Assembly: GCA_028282685.1 (NCBI GenBank)
Contig: JANQHK010000052.1
Location: 1 to 53,088, forward strand
Direction: 5' to 3'
DNA length: 53,088 bases
Source: Phycisphaeraceae bacterium
GTDB lineage: Bacteria; Planctomycetota; Phycisphaerae; Phycisphaerales; Zrk34
A model generated the notes under the pieces. That model was not told the DNA's origin, did no database searches, and was given only the letters and a program-made list of their open reading frames with translations. A program made the position numbers and the translations under genes. This document shows positions 43,837 to 52,722 of this stretch, piece after piece (the stretch's first letter is position 1; every line of letters begins with the position of its first letter).

Positions 43837-44706
43837 TCACGCGGCGTGCAATTCAAGGACGGCGATTTCCGCCGGGCAGCGCACGCGCAGCGGAAAGGTG
43901 GAACCCAGCCCCGAGGTAATGAACAGGCGCGATTGCTCGCGCCGGTAGTGGCCACAATGGTAACGCCAAGCCAGCGTCCCGAAGCCGATGGCTTTTTTCT
44001 CGCGGCGGGATTTACGCAACAGGAATTGCCCGCCGTGCGTGTGGCCGGAGAGCGTCAGGTGGATGCCGTGCCGGGCGGCGGCGTCGAAGGCGTGGGGATG
44101 ATGAGCCAGCAGCAGCTTCAGATCGTGCTGCCCGTTCAGCGCCGCACAGGCCTTGCCCACCATCGACGCCAAGGTTTTGTCACGATCGGAATAGTCGATG
44201 CCCGCCACGCCGATCCGGCAGCCGTTGTGGCGCACATCGATCGACCGATTGACCAGCATGTTCAACTGCGCATCGCGGAACGCCCGCACCACGCGCCGCG
44301 CATCGGCGCGGTGGTCGTGATTGCCCAGCACGAAATACACACCCAGGGGCGCACGCAACCGGGCCATCTGCTCCACCACACCATCGAGATATTCCGCCGA
44401 ATCGTCCAGCATGTCTCCGGTGACGGCAATGAGATCGGCTTCCACGGCGTTGGCGGCCTCCACCACCGCCGGCAGGTGCTTGAGCGTCAACAAAGGCCCG
44501 ACGTGCAGATCGCTCAGATGGCAGATGCGCAGGCGGTGCAGGTCACGCGGCAAATCGGGAATGGCGATCGGATGAGCCACCACGCCAAAGTGCTCGCCGG
44601 GACGATGGCGCACCAGCCCCTTGCGCACCAGCCAGCGGAAGGCACGGACGGCCGCTTCGTTGCGAAGCCGCCGCTTCGGGGCGGTTTGTTCGACGGGGTT
44701 ATGCAT
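43837..44706 (-). CDS. metallophosphoesterase (YaeI/UshA-type calcineurin fold)
   Basis: 289 residues. The dimetal motifs are ICHLSDLHVG (DxH), AVTGDMLDD (GD), FVLGNHDHRA (GNHD), LLAHHPHAFD (H) and LSGHTHGGQF (GHxH), all in the expected order. No signal peptide or TM is evident from the chosen start. Family members hydrolyse lipid-linked diphosphates or UDP-diacylglucosamine. ATG 44706 was chosen because the frame is open further upstream without family sequence. Confidence 0.9.
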   Translation of the reverse strand: MHNPVEQTAPKRRLRNEAAVRAFRWLVRKGLVRHRPGEHFGVVAHPIAIPDLPRDLHRLRICHLSDLHVGPLLTLKHLPAVVEAANAVEADLIAVTGDMLDDSAEYLDGVVEQMARLRAPLGVYFVLGNHDHRADARRVVRAFRDAQLNMLVNRSIDVRHNGCRIGVAGIDYSDRDKTLASMVGKACAALNGQHDLKLLLAHHPHAFDAAARHGIHLTLSGHTHGGQFLLRKSRREKKAIGFGTLAWRYHCGHYRREQSRLFITSGLGSTFPLRVRCPAEIAVLELHAA

Positions 44707-44793
44707 GGCATGGCGTGCCGAGGCAGTGGAACCGTATGCATTGTATCGGCAGCAAGGGGCCAATACCATGCGACATGGCCCGTTGGCTGCCGG

Positions 44794-44822
44794 TTGCCAA
44801 GCCGGGCCGAACCTGTTTTGAT
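44794..44822 (+). promoter_or_regulatory. candidate promoter for tatC-tadA
   Basis: TTGCCA (44794-44799), 17-bp spacer, TTTGAT (44817-44822), ending 7 nt before ATG 44830. The transcript would be leaderless or nearly so. Confidence 0.45.
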
Positions 44823-44829
44823 AGCGTCA

Positions 44830-45900
44830 ATGAAATTCCCCTGGCGACAAAAAGCGTTCGATCCGGACGATTACCGGATGAGTCTGGGCGAACACCTGGA
44901 AGAACTGCGCAAGCGGATCATTCTGGGCTTCATCGGGCCGCTCATCCTGGCCATCGGCGTGTTGACCATCGGCAAGACGCTGGTGATGTGGATGTGCCTG
45001 CCGCTGAACGTCACGCAGCTGGCCTACGGTCTGGATCCGACTCTGATTCCACTGACGCCCTTCGAGGCCTTCATAACCTACCTGAAGGTGAGCTTGATCG
45101 GCGGGTTGGTGCTCGGCCTGCCGTGGCTGCTTTACCAGATGTGGATGTTCATCTCCAAGGGGCTGTATGAAAAGGAGCAGCGGCTTGTGGTCATGCTCCT
45201 GCCGGGCAGCGCCGCGCTGGCGATCTTCGGCGTGTTGTTCATGTACTTCGTCATGCTGCCGGCCTGCCTGGCGTTCCTGATCGGCTTCTCGCTCGACTTC
45301 CCCCAGCCCGCGATCGAAAAGCCCGGCTACTTTCACTGGGCGGTCGGCCAGTTCGTCGACTCGCCGCAGGCCGATGACACCAACCCCGAAAACAGCACCA
45401 ACGAACCCGACCCGCCGCCGCAGACCCAACCGGCCGTGGTCGTGGTGCCGCGCCTCACTGAAGACCCGGTAGAACCGCTCGAAGGGCAGATCTGGGTGAA
45501 GATGCCCGAGCGCAAAATGCGGATGTGGCTGAACGGAGAGTTGAACACCGTCAAGCTCACGCCGAAAAGTCTGTTCCGCCAGGAAATGCGCCTCAACGAT
45601 TACATCAGTTTCGTGTTGCGCATGGCGCTGGCTTTCTCGGTCTGTTTCCAACTGCCTCTGGTGATGCTTTTGATCGCCATGGTGCGCATGTCCAACTACC
45701 AGAAGATGCGTTCGGTCTGGAAGTACGTGCTGCTGGGCTGTTTCGTTCTGGGGGCGTTTCTTACGCCGGCGGACCCGATATCGCAGTGCCTTCTGGCCGG
45801 GCCGATGTTCGGACTGTACTGGGTGGGACTGGGCCTGATGCGCATGATCGAGGTGCGTCGGGCGAATCGCGCGGCCGAGTCGCCGGAGGCCGGGGAATGA
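44830..45900 (+). CDS. tatC: Sec-independent protein translocase TatC with periplasmic insertion
   Basis: 356 residues, about 100 more than usual. The conserved N-terminus is SLGEHLEELRKR (18-29), recognised by Tat signal peptides. LGLPWLLYQMWMFISKGLYEKEQRLV holds the conserved acidic residue of the cytoplasmic loop. TPADPISQ (312-319) is conserved. The extra sequence spans about residues 158-253, between TM4 and TM5, rich in Pro, Asp, Gln and Glu (PPPQTQP), and would be extracytoplasmic. TatA/B are not adjacent. It overlaps tadA by ATGA. Confidence 0.93.
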   Translation: MKFPWRQKAFDPDDYRMSLGEHLEELRKRIILGFIGPLILAIGVLTIGKTLVMWMCLPLNVTQLAYGLDPTLIPLTPFEAFITYLKVSLIGGLVLGLPWLLYQMWMFISKGLYEKEQRLVVMLLPGSAALAIFGVLFMYFVMLPACLAFLIGFSLDFPQPAIEKPGYFHWAVGQFVDSPQADDTNPENSTNEPDPPPQTQPAVVVVPRLTEDPVEPLEGQIWVKMPERKMRMWLNGELNTVKLTPKSLFRQEMRLNDYISFVLRMALAFSVCFQLPLVMLLIAMVRMSNYQKMRSVWKYVLLGCFVLGAFLTPADPISQCLLAGPMFGLYWVGLGLMRMIEVRRANRAAESPEAGE

Positions 45901-46421
45901 GCTGGCAGGCGCACCGGCGCTGGCGCCAGGTCTGGACGCAGCGTCACCTCAGCCCCCACGCCCGGGACAAGCGCATGATGGAAATCGCGCTGCGTCAAGC
46001 CCAAATCGCCGAAGGGCTGGGCGAGGTTCCCGTGGGCGCGGTGGTGGTGTGTGGAGATCGCGTGCTCGGGATGGGACACAACCTGCGCGAGACCGGCCAC
46101 GATCCCACCGCTCACGCCGAGATGATCGCGATGCGCCAGGCGGCTTCCACGCGCGGCAACTGGCGCCTGAACGATTGCACGCTGTATGTCACGCTGGAAC
46201 CCTGCCCGATGTGCGCCGGGGCGATCGTCAACGCACGCATCCGCCGACTGGTGTACGGAGCGGACGATCCGAAGATGGGGTGCGTCGATTCGCTTTACGA
46301 ACTGTGCAGCGACCCGCGCTTCAACCACAGTGTCCTGGTCGATTCGGGACTGCTGGCCGACCGCTGCGCCCGGATATTGAAGCGTTTCTTCCGCCGGCTC
46401 CGGCGAGAGAAGAAGCGATAG
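45897..46421 (+). CDS. tadA: tRNA-specific adenosine deaminase
   Basis: 174 residues. It deaminates A34 to inosine in tRNA-Arg. Zinc and proton-shuttle motifs are TAHAEMIAM (His73, Glu75) and EPCPMCAGAI (Cys103, Cys106). Conserved GAVVV and YGADDPKMGC are present. The ATG at 45897 overlaps the tatC stop (ATGA), with GGAGG upstream inside tatC. The C-terminal basic tail (RRLRREKKR) may aid tRNA binding. Confidence 0.96.
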   Translation: MSWQAHRRWRQVWTQRHLSPHARDKRMMEIALRQAQIAEGLGEVPVGAVVVCGDRVLGMGHNLRETGHDPTAHAEMIAMRQAASTRGNWRLNDCTLYVTLEPCPMCAGAIVNARIRRLVYGADDPKMGCVDSLYELCSDPRFNHSVLVDSGLLADRCARILKRFFRRLRREKKR

Positions 46422-46438
46422 CCGTTCGATCCCCCGGG

Positions 46439-46554
46439 CTACTGTTCCCCGGTTACTTTTTCAAGTCCGAAGAGCTGCGTGTACGTCGTACCGCCTTCGC
46501 TGCGAATCTCCAGGCGCACGTAGCGATCTAAACCAGCGGTGACGATGTGCGTAT
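46439..46554 (-). pseudogene. short remnant of a discoidin-like (F5/8 type C) domain
   Basis: On the minus strand about 38 codons after the RND exporter's stop read as RYVRLEIRSEGGTTYTQLFG and end in EKVTGEQ with a stop at 46439-46441. RYVRLEI and the ending resemble the last strands of galactose-binding/discoidin domains. The frame runs into the exporter's 3' end in another frame and has no start codon of its own, so it looks like the tail of a deleted gene. Confidence 0.35.
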
Positions 46555-49326
46555 TTATGTTGCCGTATTGCCGCTGTTTCCCGGTTGGGCTTTGCACAAA
46601 CGTCCGCGAAGTTCGAGAATGGCGGGCATCACGGCCAGACAGACGCCCAGCGTCAGTGCCATGCCCAGCGTCAACACCAGGCCGAGTGAGAAAATACCGC
46701 GGTGCGCAGCGACCATCAAAGCCGCGAAGCCGATCATCGTGGTCAGGCCGGTCATCGTAATGCCCTTGCCGGTCCCACCGGCCAGTCCGGGCGGGTGTTC
46801 CTCGCGCGCCATGCGGTAACGGTGGACCATGTGCACGCCGGAATCGACGCCCATGCCGAACAGCAGCGGCAGGATGATCACGTTGGCCGGGTTTACCGGG
46901 ATACCCAGCACCCCCATCAAGCCCAGCAGCAGGACAAACGCCACCGCCACCGGCAACAGACAAAGCAGCGCGTCCACGATCGATTGGAAATCGAGCAACA
47001 CAATCAGGAACACGGCGATCAGCGCATAGATCGCTGCGTTGATGTAGGCATTGATGATGAGCTGGTTGGATTTGTAAATCTGGACCACGGTGCCGGTCGT
47101 CTGGGGATCGACGGTGAGCAATTCGTTGACGAAGGTTTCCAGCGACGCGGGGTCGTAGACGTTGGCGCGCGGGTAGATGCGCAAAAGCAACTTGTCGCGG
47201 TCTTGCCCCCCCACCGCATCGTCACGCAAGACGGCGGGCAGATCATCGAGACGCATCGGGCGCTGCTCCAGCGCCTCATTCAGACGTCGGCGGGTGTCTT
47301 TCTGCAAATCAACCAGGTCGGATTGAATCTCGGCCAGACGCCGCGCAGCCCGATCCCCGGGTAATGCCTGCAAGGCCCGGTCGGTGCGCAGAATCTGCTC
47401 GGCCAAACGTTGCAGCGCTTCGGCAATGGCCGGTGCGTCGGCGGCGCGATCGACGCCCTGCTGCGCCATCAAGCCCAGCACTTGCAGTTCGATACGGAGC
47501 GCCGCAGGCGTATCGACCTCGTGCTTCGGAGCATCGGTCAGCACATCGCCGAGTTGTGTTTTCACCTCGGCCATGCGCGCCAGCTTGTTCGGCTCATTAT
47601 CGGGGAAGAGCCAGCCGGCCCCCCCGACTCCCAGCACGCTGGGCTGATCGCGCAGCGCCTGCGTACGCCGGCGCGCCGTGTCGAAATCCAGATCGGAAAT
47701 CGGCAACGCACCGAACCAGATACCTCCGACCGATTCGCCGTCCTCATTCGCCGGGCGCTGGGAGTGGTAGGCCTGTTCGAGACGTTTGAACCAGTGCACC
47801 GATTCCACGCGCTCCGGCAGCAGCTTGGACAGGTCGTAATCGTAGCGCGGCGGCCAAGCCGTCCCGGCACCGGCCAGCAGAATCGCCACCACGATCAGGG
47901 GCAGCCACGGCCGATTGACCATCGGCTGCCACCAGTGGTGCTGGTAAATCGAAAGTCGGCGTTTGTGCAGGGGAATGATATGGCCCTTCCGCGGCCGCGT
48001 CAGACGCATCAGGACCGGCAACACGGTGAACATCGCCAAAAGACAGAGCAGAATGCCCACCCCGGCAATCAAGCCCATCTCCGCCATGCCGCGAAAATCG
48101 GTCAGTAGCGTGGTTCCGAAAGCCAGCGCGGTGGTCAGCGCGCCGGTGATCATGCCCGGCCCGGTGGTCTGGAAGACATCGACCATGGCCTGCTCGAAGC
48201 CGTCACGGTCCGACCCGTATTGATGGCGCACCAGCTCGAAGCGCGTGATCAGGTGAATGCCGAAGTCCACACCCAGGCCAAGCAGGATGACCGTGAACGT
48301 GACCGACAGCAGTTGCAGGTGGCCGATGGCCAGCGTGAGGAATCCGAACGTCCAACCGACGCCGACCAACAGCGCCGCCACCACGAGCATCGGGATCCGC
48401 CAGCAGTGAAAAGCGATCACCAGCAACACCGCAATCAGGATGAATGCGATGACCGAGGCGAGCAATGCGTCGCGCTCGACGGCGGCGGTTTCATCGGCTT
48501 CGATGACCGGCACACCCGTCATTCCCGCCTCGACGCCCCCAATGGCATGGCGCACTTCGTCCAGATGCGCCCGCACCGCCTCAACGGCCGGCGTGACCGG
48601 CTCCAGCAACGAGGCATCGGGCCGGGGGCGAATCCGCATCAAAAGCAGCTTGCCCTCGTCGGCTTCAAAATACCGCCAGCGCGGACGGTCCCGATCGGCC
48701 AGGGGATCGAATACGCCCGTGACCGAATCGCCGCGCAACGACGATTCCAATCGCCGCATGACGTGCGTGATGTCGTCCAGTTGATCGGCCAACTCCGCGG
48801 GAGCCGCCTTCGTTGTATCGGGGGCAGCGGAGCGAACCATTTCCATACGAATACGCTGAAACAGATCGCGCGTGGATTTGGCTTGCAGCAGCGGCCCGGC
48901 TCCGGCCATCTGGCGCAGACGTTGCTCGAAATCATTCGCAGGCAACAGGCGAACCGACGCGGCCGACACCGCGTTCTCATCAAATCCCCATTGCACCTGC
49001 TCAATGTGCTCGTCGTCGGCCAGGCGCTCGGCCAAGGCGGCGACGAACCGCTCGGCATCCCGCCGACCCGTCGGACCGTTGCCGCTTTGCACCACCACGA
49101 TCAACTCATCGAAACTGAAGTTCTCACGGTAGGCGATGTAGCGGCGGTTCCATTCCAGGTCCGGGCTGATCAGTTCGTTACGATCGGGAAGAAATCGCAA
49201 ATGCAGCGCGCTGACGGCAACCGAGGCCGCCCAGGTCAACAGGCAAACGAGCAGGACCGTGCGGGGATGACGGCAAACCCATGCGGCCCAGCAACCCAGA
49301 ATGTGATGGCGAAGCTTTTCGTGCAT
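46555..49326 (-). CDS. RND/MMPL-family exporter, HpnN-like
   Basis: 923 residues. Two halves each have one TM then a large periplasmic domain and five or so TMs, the MMPL arrangement. LLGLGVDFGIHLITRFE and LFGMGVDSGVHMVHRY are the paired proton-relay TM4/TM10 motifs with Asp. TGALTTALAFGTTLLTDFRG and TGLTTMIGFAALMVAAHRG repeat them. The length and the large loops resemble HpnN (hopanoid exporter). No hopanoid synthesis gene is adjacent, so the substrate (hopanoid, lipid or other hydrophobe) is open. Confidence 0.88.
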   Translation of the reverse strand: MHEKLRHHILGCWAAWVCRHPRTVLLVCLLTWAASVAVSALHLRFLPDRNELISPDLEWNRRYIAYRENFSFDELIVVVQSGNGPTGRRDAERFVAALAERLADDEHIEQVQWGFDENAVSAASVRLLPANDFEQRLRQMAGAGPLLQAKSTRDLFQRIRMEMVRSAAPDTTKAAPAELADQLDDITHVMRRLESSLRGDSVTGVFDPLADRDRPRWRYFEADEGKLLLMRIRPRPDASLLEPVTPAVEAVRAHLDEVRHAIGGVEAGMTGVPVIEADETAAVERDALLASVIAFILIAVLLVIAFHCWRIPMLVVAALLVGVGWTFGFLTLAIGHLQLLSVTFTVILLGLGVDFGIHLITRFELVRHQYGSDRDGFEQAMVDVFQTTGPGMITGALTTALAFGTTLLTDFRGMAEMGLIAGVGILLCLLAMFTVLPVLMRLTRPRKGHIIPLHKRRLSIYQHHWWQPMVNRPWLPLIVVAILLAGAGTAWPPRYDYDLSKLLPERVESVHWFKRLEQAYHSQRPANEDGESVGGIWFGALPISDLDFDTARRRTQALRDQPSVLGVGGAGWLFPDNEPNKLARMAEVKTQLGDVLTDAPKHEVDTPAALRIELQVLGLMAQQGVDRAADAPAIAEALQRLAEQILRTDRALQALPGDRAARRLAEIQSDLVDLQKDTRRRLNEALEQRPMRLDDLPAVLRDDAVGGQDRDKLLLRIYPRANVYDPASLETFVNELLTVDPQTTGTVVQIYKSNQLIINAYINAAIYALIAVFLIVLLDFQSIVDALLCLLPVAVAFVLLLGLMGVLGIPVNPANVIILPLLFGMGVDSGVHMVHRYRMAREEHPPGLAGGTGKGITMTGLTTMIGFAALMVAAHRGIFSLGLVLTLGMALTLGVCLAVMPAILELRGRLCKAQPGNSGNTAT

Positions 49327-49531
49327 GTTCGAATCGAAACAGAACCGTCGGCGGTCACGGAGCCGGGGGGGAGTTAAAGACTGGTATTGAATCCGACCGC
49401 CCCGCCGACGTCAACGCGGCGCACCCGATAACCGTCCGGACCGTCCGGGATAAGTTACACATTCAAGCCGAGTGTCCGCATATGTCGATGACCACCTTCG
49501 CCGCATCCGGTGAATTTGAAGGACGACGCAC

Positions 49532-49726
49532 ATGGGTAAACAGCAGATCATCGATGCCATCCGCATCCACAACAAGTCGGCCAGCGAGCAGTTTCTGGCC
49601 GATTTCAACGAACCGGACCTGATGAAATACCTGCATCACTTGCGTTACGAAAACCGACCGCGCGGACGGTACAGCGTCTGGGTGCGTCCCGGAGACACCG
49701 CAGCCATCGTGACCCGTCACCGTTAA
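49532..49726 (+). CDS. conserved small protein of unknown function (64 residues)
   Basis: 64 residues. MGKQQIIDAIRIHNKSASEQFL is helical; the remainder (YLHHLRYENRPRGRYSVWVRPGDTAAIV) suggests two strands. It is basic and cytoplasmic, with no TM. A GAAGGA ribosome-binding site sits 8-9 nt upstream of the ATG. I do not know the family. It is flanked by the RND exporter (divergent) and a response regulator (convergent) and is probably its own unit. Confidence 0.6.
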   Translation: MGKQQIIDAIRIHNKSASEQFLADFNEPDLMKYLHHLRYENRPRGRYSVWVRPGDTAAIVTRHR

Positions 49727-49767
49727 AGACTGTTACTTCACTGCTGGCTGGTGAAGAGTGAGCGTCG

Positions 49768-49791
49768 GCACGCCGGTTCAATCCGGCGTGC
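49768..49791. terminator. hairpin at the convergent end of the 64-residue gene and response regulator
   Basis: GCACGCCGG, TTCAAT loop, CCGGCGTGC: a perfect 9-bp stem. It overlaps the last codons of the response regulator, whose stop TGA lies in the loop. No strong U-tract follows on either strand, so it may work as an RNA-stabilising hairpin. Confidence 0.5.
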
Positions 49792-50326
49792 TGTCGTTTG
49801 CGCCGCTGCCGGAGGCGGGAGAAGCGGGGCCGACATCCTCGTTTTCGATTTCCTGAATGTAGGCAACGGTGCGATCCAGCTCCCGTCGCAGATGCCGCAC
49901 CCGCAAAAGCGATCGCACGCGCGTGAGCAGTTCCAATTTCTTCACCGGCTTGGACAGGAAATCATCGGTGCCCGATTCCACGCCGCGCTCGATGTCGCCC
50001 AGCTCGTTCAGCGCCGTGACCATGATGATCGGGATCGAGCGCGTCTTCGGGCTGGTCTTCAGCTTCTTGCAGACCTCGAATCCGCTCATGCGCGGCATCA
50101 TCACGTCCAGCAGGATCAGGTCCGGCATCTCCTGCTCCACCGCCTCGATGGCTTCGACCCCGTCATGGGCCGACAGCAGGCGGCAGGGCAACTCCTCGAG
50201 GTAGGCCTGGAGCAGTTCGAGATTCTGCTGGTTGTCGTCGACGACGAGGATCGTCGAGCCGGCCAGGTCTTCGGGGGCGTCGGAGGCGTTTTCGGGAACC
50301 GGCGTGTCGGCAGCGGGTGGAGCCAT
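49778..50326 (-). CDS. single-domain response regulator
   Basis: 182 residues. A 24-residue Pro/Ala-rich N-terminus leads to the receiver domain: STILVVDDNQQN (Asp30, Asp31), LILLDVMMPRM (phosphoacceptor Asp74), MVTAL (Thr104) and LSKPVKK (Lys126). The C-terminal 50 residues are helical (RVRSLLRVRHLRRELDRTVAYIQEIE) and acidic, with no DNA-binding or enzyme domain. It would relay signal by protein-protein contact, like DivK or CheY. No histidine kinase is adjacent. ATG 50326 starts the conserved region. Confidence 0.88.
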   Translation of the reverse strand: MAPPAADTPVPENASDAPEDLAGSTILVVDDNQQNLELLQAYLEELPCRLLSAHDGVEAIEAVEQEMPDLILLDVMMPRMSGFEVCKKLKTSPKTRSIPIIMVTALNELGDIERGVESGTDDFLSKPVKKLELLTRVRSLLRVRHLRRELDRTVAYIQEIENEDVGPASPASGSGANDSTPD

Positions 50327-50601
50327 GGAAAGGCCTCGTGGGGGGAATGTGCAAGACAACCGTGAGAATCGATGATACGCCGATTGGGTCGCGGTGACCA
50401 GTGCATCGCTGTTTCGGGATCGCGTGTTGATATAACGACAAGCCATGCCGACGCTTGGGGTGCAGACGAAGCAACCGGCACCGGGGCGAAACGCACTGAA
50501 ATCGACCGTTTCAGGACCGATACGCCGGGCAGGCATTACCCGCCCCCCGCCGTCAGCGAAGCCGCGGCTGAATCTGCAAAGTCGCACAAGATGAAACGTC
50601 C

Positions 50602-51480
50602 TCATGCACAACCATTGCAGATGGGCAGGATGAAGTCCCGGTCCGCCTGCTCGCCAATGGCCCAGGCGCGCGATTCATCGAAAGCGGCGCAATCGGGCGT
50701 GGGGCCAAGCGCATGGGTTTGCACGGTCATCACGTTTTCACGCACATCAATCAGACGGACATGGAACGGCGCTTCGGTGAAGGCCGCGGTGGTCAGATGC
50801 ATGCGTCCGTTGCGCGGCCGGGCCGTCGTGACGTGGCAGTGTCCCGAAAGCACCAGCATGCAGTGCGAATGCTTATCGAGTACCGCGTTGAGCTGATCGG
50901 GATAGTGCGGGGGGATGTAAATTTCCAGGTCGGGCTCGTTGGGAGGCACCGGCTCAATCTGCGTGTGCACGGCCAGAATCGCCGGGCGATCGGCATGGTG
51001 AGATAGCTGTTGATCCAGCCAGTCGAGTTGGGCGCTGCTGAGGCAGGGCTGATGGCGGTACGGCGGCGCCGGATCCCAGTACATTTCCGGCTCCCGGCCA
51101 TCCTGCCAGTGGTTGTTCAGCAGGTAAAGATCGCACTCATCGAAGCCGCTGCGTCGATCGGCCAGTGAAATCGCCGGGTATCGATCCACATGCTCCAGCC
51201 ATTGCCCATAGGCCTGGGGACGACAGATATCGTGATTGCCCAGGCAAATCAAGCAGGGCCGCTCCAGGGCCGCCAGATGATCCAGGGCCCGGGGCATCTG
51301 CTCGGCCAGGCCGTTTTCGATCAGGTCGCCGCCGTGGATCACCACGTCGATCCGCTGCTCGTCAACCCAACGACGCAACCGCTCCATCAGGACATCCACC
51401 CCACCCACCCAGGGGGTTTGCTGGTGAAATCCGTTTCCGGTGGCGTCGAGGTGGCTGTCGGTCAGGTATGCAATTCGCAT
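50602..51480 (-). CDS. metallophosphoesterase (cyclic nucleotide phosphodiesterase-like)
   Basis: 292 residues. MRIAYLTDSHLD (Asp8, His10), VIHGGDLIENG, LICLGNHD, AILAVHTQIE and LVLSGHCHVTT are the calcineurin-like dimetal motifs. The pattern resembles class III cyclic-nucleotide phosphodiesterases (CpdA/GpdQ). It is distinct from the 289-residue phosphoesterase at 43837. The ATG 51480 has a GGGAGA site upstream. It ends about 276 bp upstream of the response regulator on the same strand. Confidence 0.85.
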   Translation of the reverse strand: MRIAYLTDSHLDATGNGFHQQTPWVGGVDVLMERLRRWVDEQRIDVVIHGGDLIENGLAEQMPRALDHLAALERPCLICLGNHDICRPQAYGQWLEHVDRYPAISLADRRSGFDECDLYLLNNHWQDGREPEMYWDPAPPYRHQPCLSSAQLDWLDQQLSHHADRPAILAVHTQIEPVPPNEPDLEIYIPPHYPDQLNAVLDKHSHCMLVLSGHCHVTTARPRNGRMHLTTAAFTEAPFHVRLIDVRENVMTVQTHALGPTPDCAAFDESRAWAIGEQADRDFILPICNGCA

Positions 51481-51509
51481 GTGCTCGGTTCTCCCGGCCC
51501 ACCACCGTT

Positions 51510-52529
51510 TTACCACAAACCCATGGTTTCATCCAGAGAAAACATGATGTTCATGTTCTGGATCGCCTGCCCGGAGGCGCCCTTGACCATGTTGTCGATG
51601 GCGGCGATGACAACCACCCGGCCCTGGACCAGCCGCACCGCCACATCACAGAAATTCGTATCGCGGACCTGCTTGACGTTCGGCAGCGTCCGCCTGACCC
51701 GTACGAACGGCTCCTCGGCATACGCCTGGGCGTAGCCCTCGTAGAGGTCTTCTTCGGTCACCTGATCGTCGCTCGGCCGGCAATAGATCGTCTCCAGGAT
51801 GCCCTGGTCGATCGGCAGCAGATGCGGGACGAAAAGCACGCCGGTCGGCTGGCCTCGGACCCAGCCCAGGGCCTGGTCGATCTCGGGCTGGTGGCGATGG
51901 GCGCCCACGGCATACGGACCGTAGTTTTCGTTCTGTTCGGGAAAATGCAGGTGGGGCTTGACGGCCCTGCCTGCCCCGGTGATCCCGCTGGCCGCATGCA
52001 CGACCACCTCTTCGGGATGAATCAGCGAGCGCTGCATCAGCGGCGCCAGGCCGAGAATCGCCCCCGTCGGGTAGCAACCGGGGTTGGCCACGAGGTCGGC
52101 CTCGGCGATGCGACGCCGATCCACCAATTCGGGCAAACCATAGACTGCCCGAGTCAGATTCCGGGGGTCGGTGTGGGTCGTCTCGTAGACCTGCTCATAG
52201 AGGACCTTGTCGGCGAGCCGGTAATCGGCCGAGAGATCGACCACGCGCAGCCCCGCATCGAGCAGGGCCGGAACGTGATTCATGGCCGCGCGGTGCGGAA
52301 GACAGACGAAGACCAGGTCCGCTTCGCGCGCGATCGCCCTGGGATCGATCGGCCGACAATCCATGTCGCAACGACCGACCAGCACCGGAAACTCCTCGGC
52401 GATGTTGGGCAACTGCTCGCGGTGACTGGCCAGATAGGTCAGTTCCACCTCGGGATGGCCCTGCAACAGCCGGATCAGCCAAAGCCCGGTGTATCCGGTC
52501 GGTCCGATGATGGCCACACGTATGCTCAT
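51510..52529 (-). CDS. argC: N-acetyl-gamma-glutamyl-phosphate reductase
   Basis: 339 residues. It makes N-acetylglutamate semialdehyde from N-acetyl-gamma-glutamyl phosphate with NADPH, the third step in arginine synthesis. The Rossmann start is VAIIGPTGYTG; the catalytic Cys is in VANPGCYPTG; a catalytic His is in FVPHLLPIDQG. The frame is open upstream, but family sequence begins at MSIRVAIIG (ATG 52529). A TACAAT hexamer ends 7 nt upstream, so this message may be leaderless. Other arg genes are absent. Confidence 0.96.
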   Translation of the reverse strand: MSIRVAIIGPTGYTGLWLIRLLQGHPEVELTYLASHREQLPNIAEEFPVLVGRCDMDCRPIDPRAIAREADLVFVCLPHRAAMNHVPALLDAGLRVVDLSADYRLADKVLYEQVYETTHTDPRNLTRAVYGLPELVDRRRIAEADLVANPGCYPTGAILGLAPLMQRSLIHPEEVVVHAASGITGAGRAVKPHLHFPEQNENYGPYAVGAHRHQPEIDQALGWVRGQPTGVLFVPHLLPIDQGILETIYCRPSDDQVTEEDLYEGYAQAYAEEPFVRVRRTLPNVKQVRDTNFCDVAVRLVQGRVVVIAAIDNMVKGASGQAIQNMNIMFSLDETMGLW

Positions 52530-52536
52530 AAGTCGG

Positions 52537-52542
52537 ATTGTA
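52537..52542 (-). promoter_or_regulatory. -10-like TACAAT before argC
   Basis: On the minus strand TACAAT (52542-52537) ends 7 nt before ATG 52529. No ribosome-binding site lies between and no -35 is clear. Confidence 0.4.
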
Positions 52543-52572
52543 GATCGGATGGGATGACAGGGCCAGAACTTG

Positions 52573-52709
52573 GGGCGCCACGGGGGTGCCCCACTTTCGC
52601 GGCTTGCCGCAAAGTGGGCTGCGTCATAACCCCAACTCACCCACCTTGCCCTTCGGGCGAAGGTGGGGCAGGGCGCCACGGGTCAGCCGCAGGCAGACCA
52701 ATGGCACTC
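52573..52709. repeat. composite palindromic repeat after the RsbU-like gene
   Basis: Units begin with GGGCGCCACGGG and include two hairpins: CCCACTTT(C)GCGG/CCGCAAAGTGGG near 52590-52618, and CCCACCTTGCCC/GGGCGAAGGTGGG near 52640-52666. The stretch 52671-52705 matches the reverse complement of the right half of the element at 35984-36072 with few differences, so both belong to one dispersed family. Non-coding. Confidence 0.7.
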
Positions 52710-52722
52710 AATACATCCCCGT

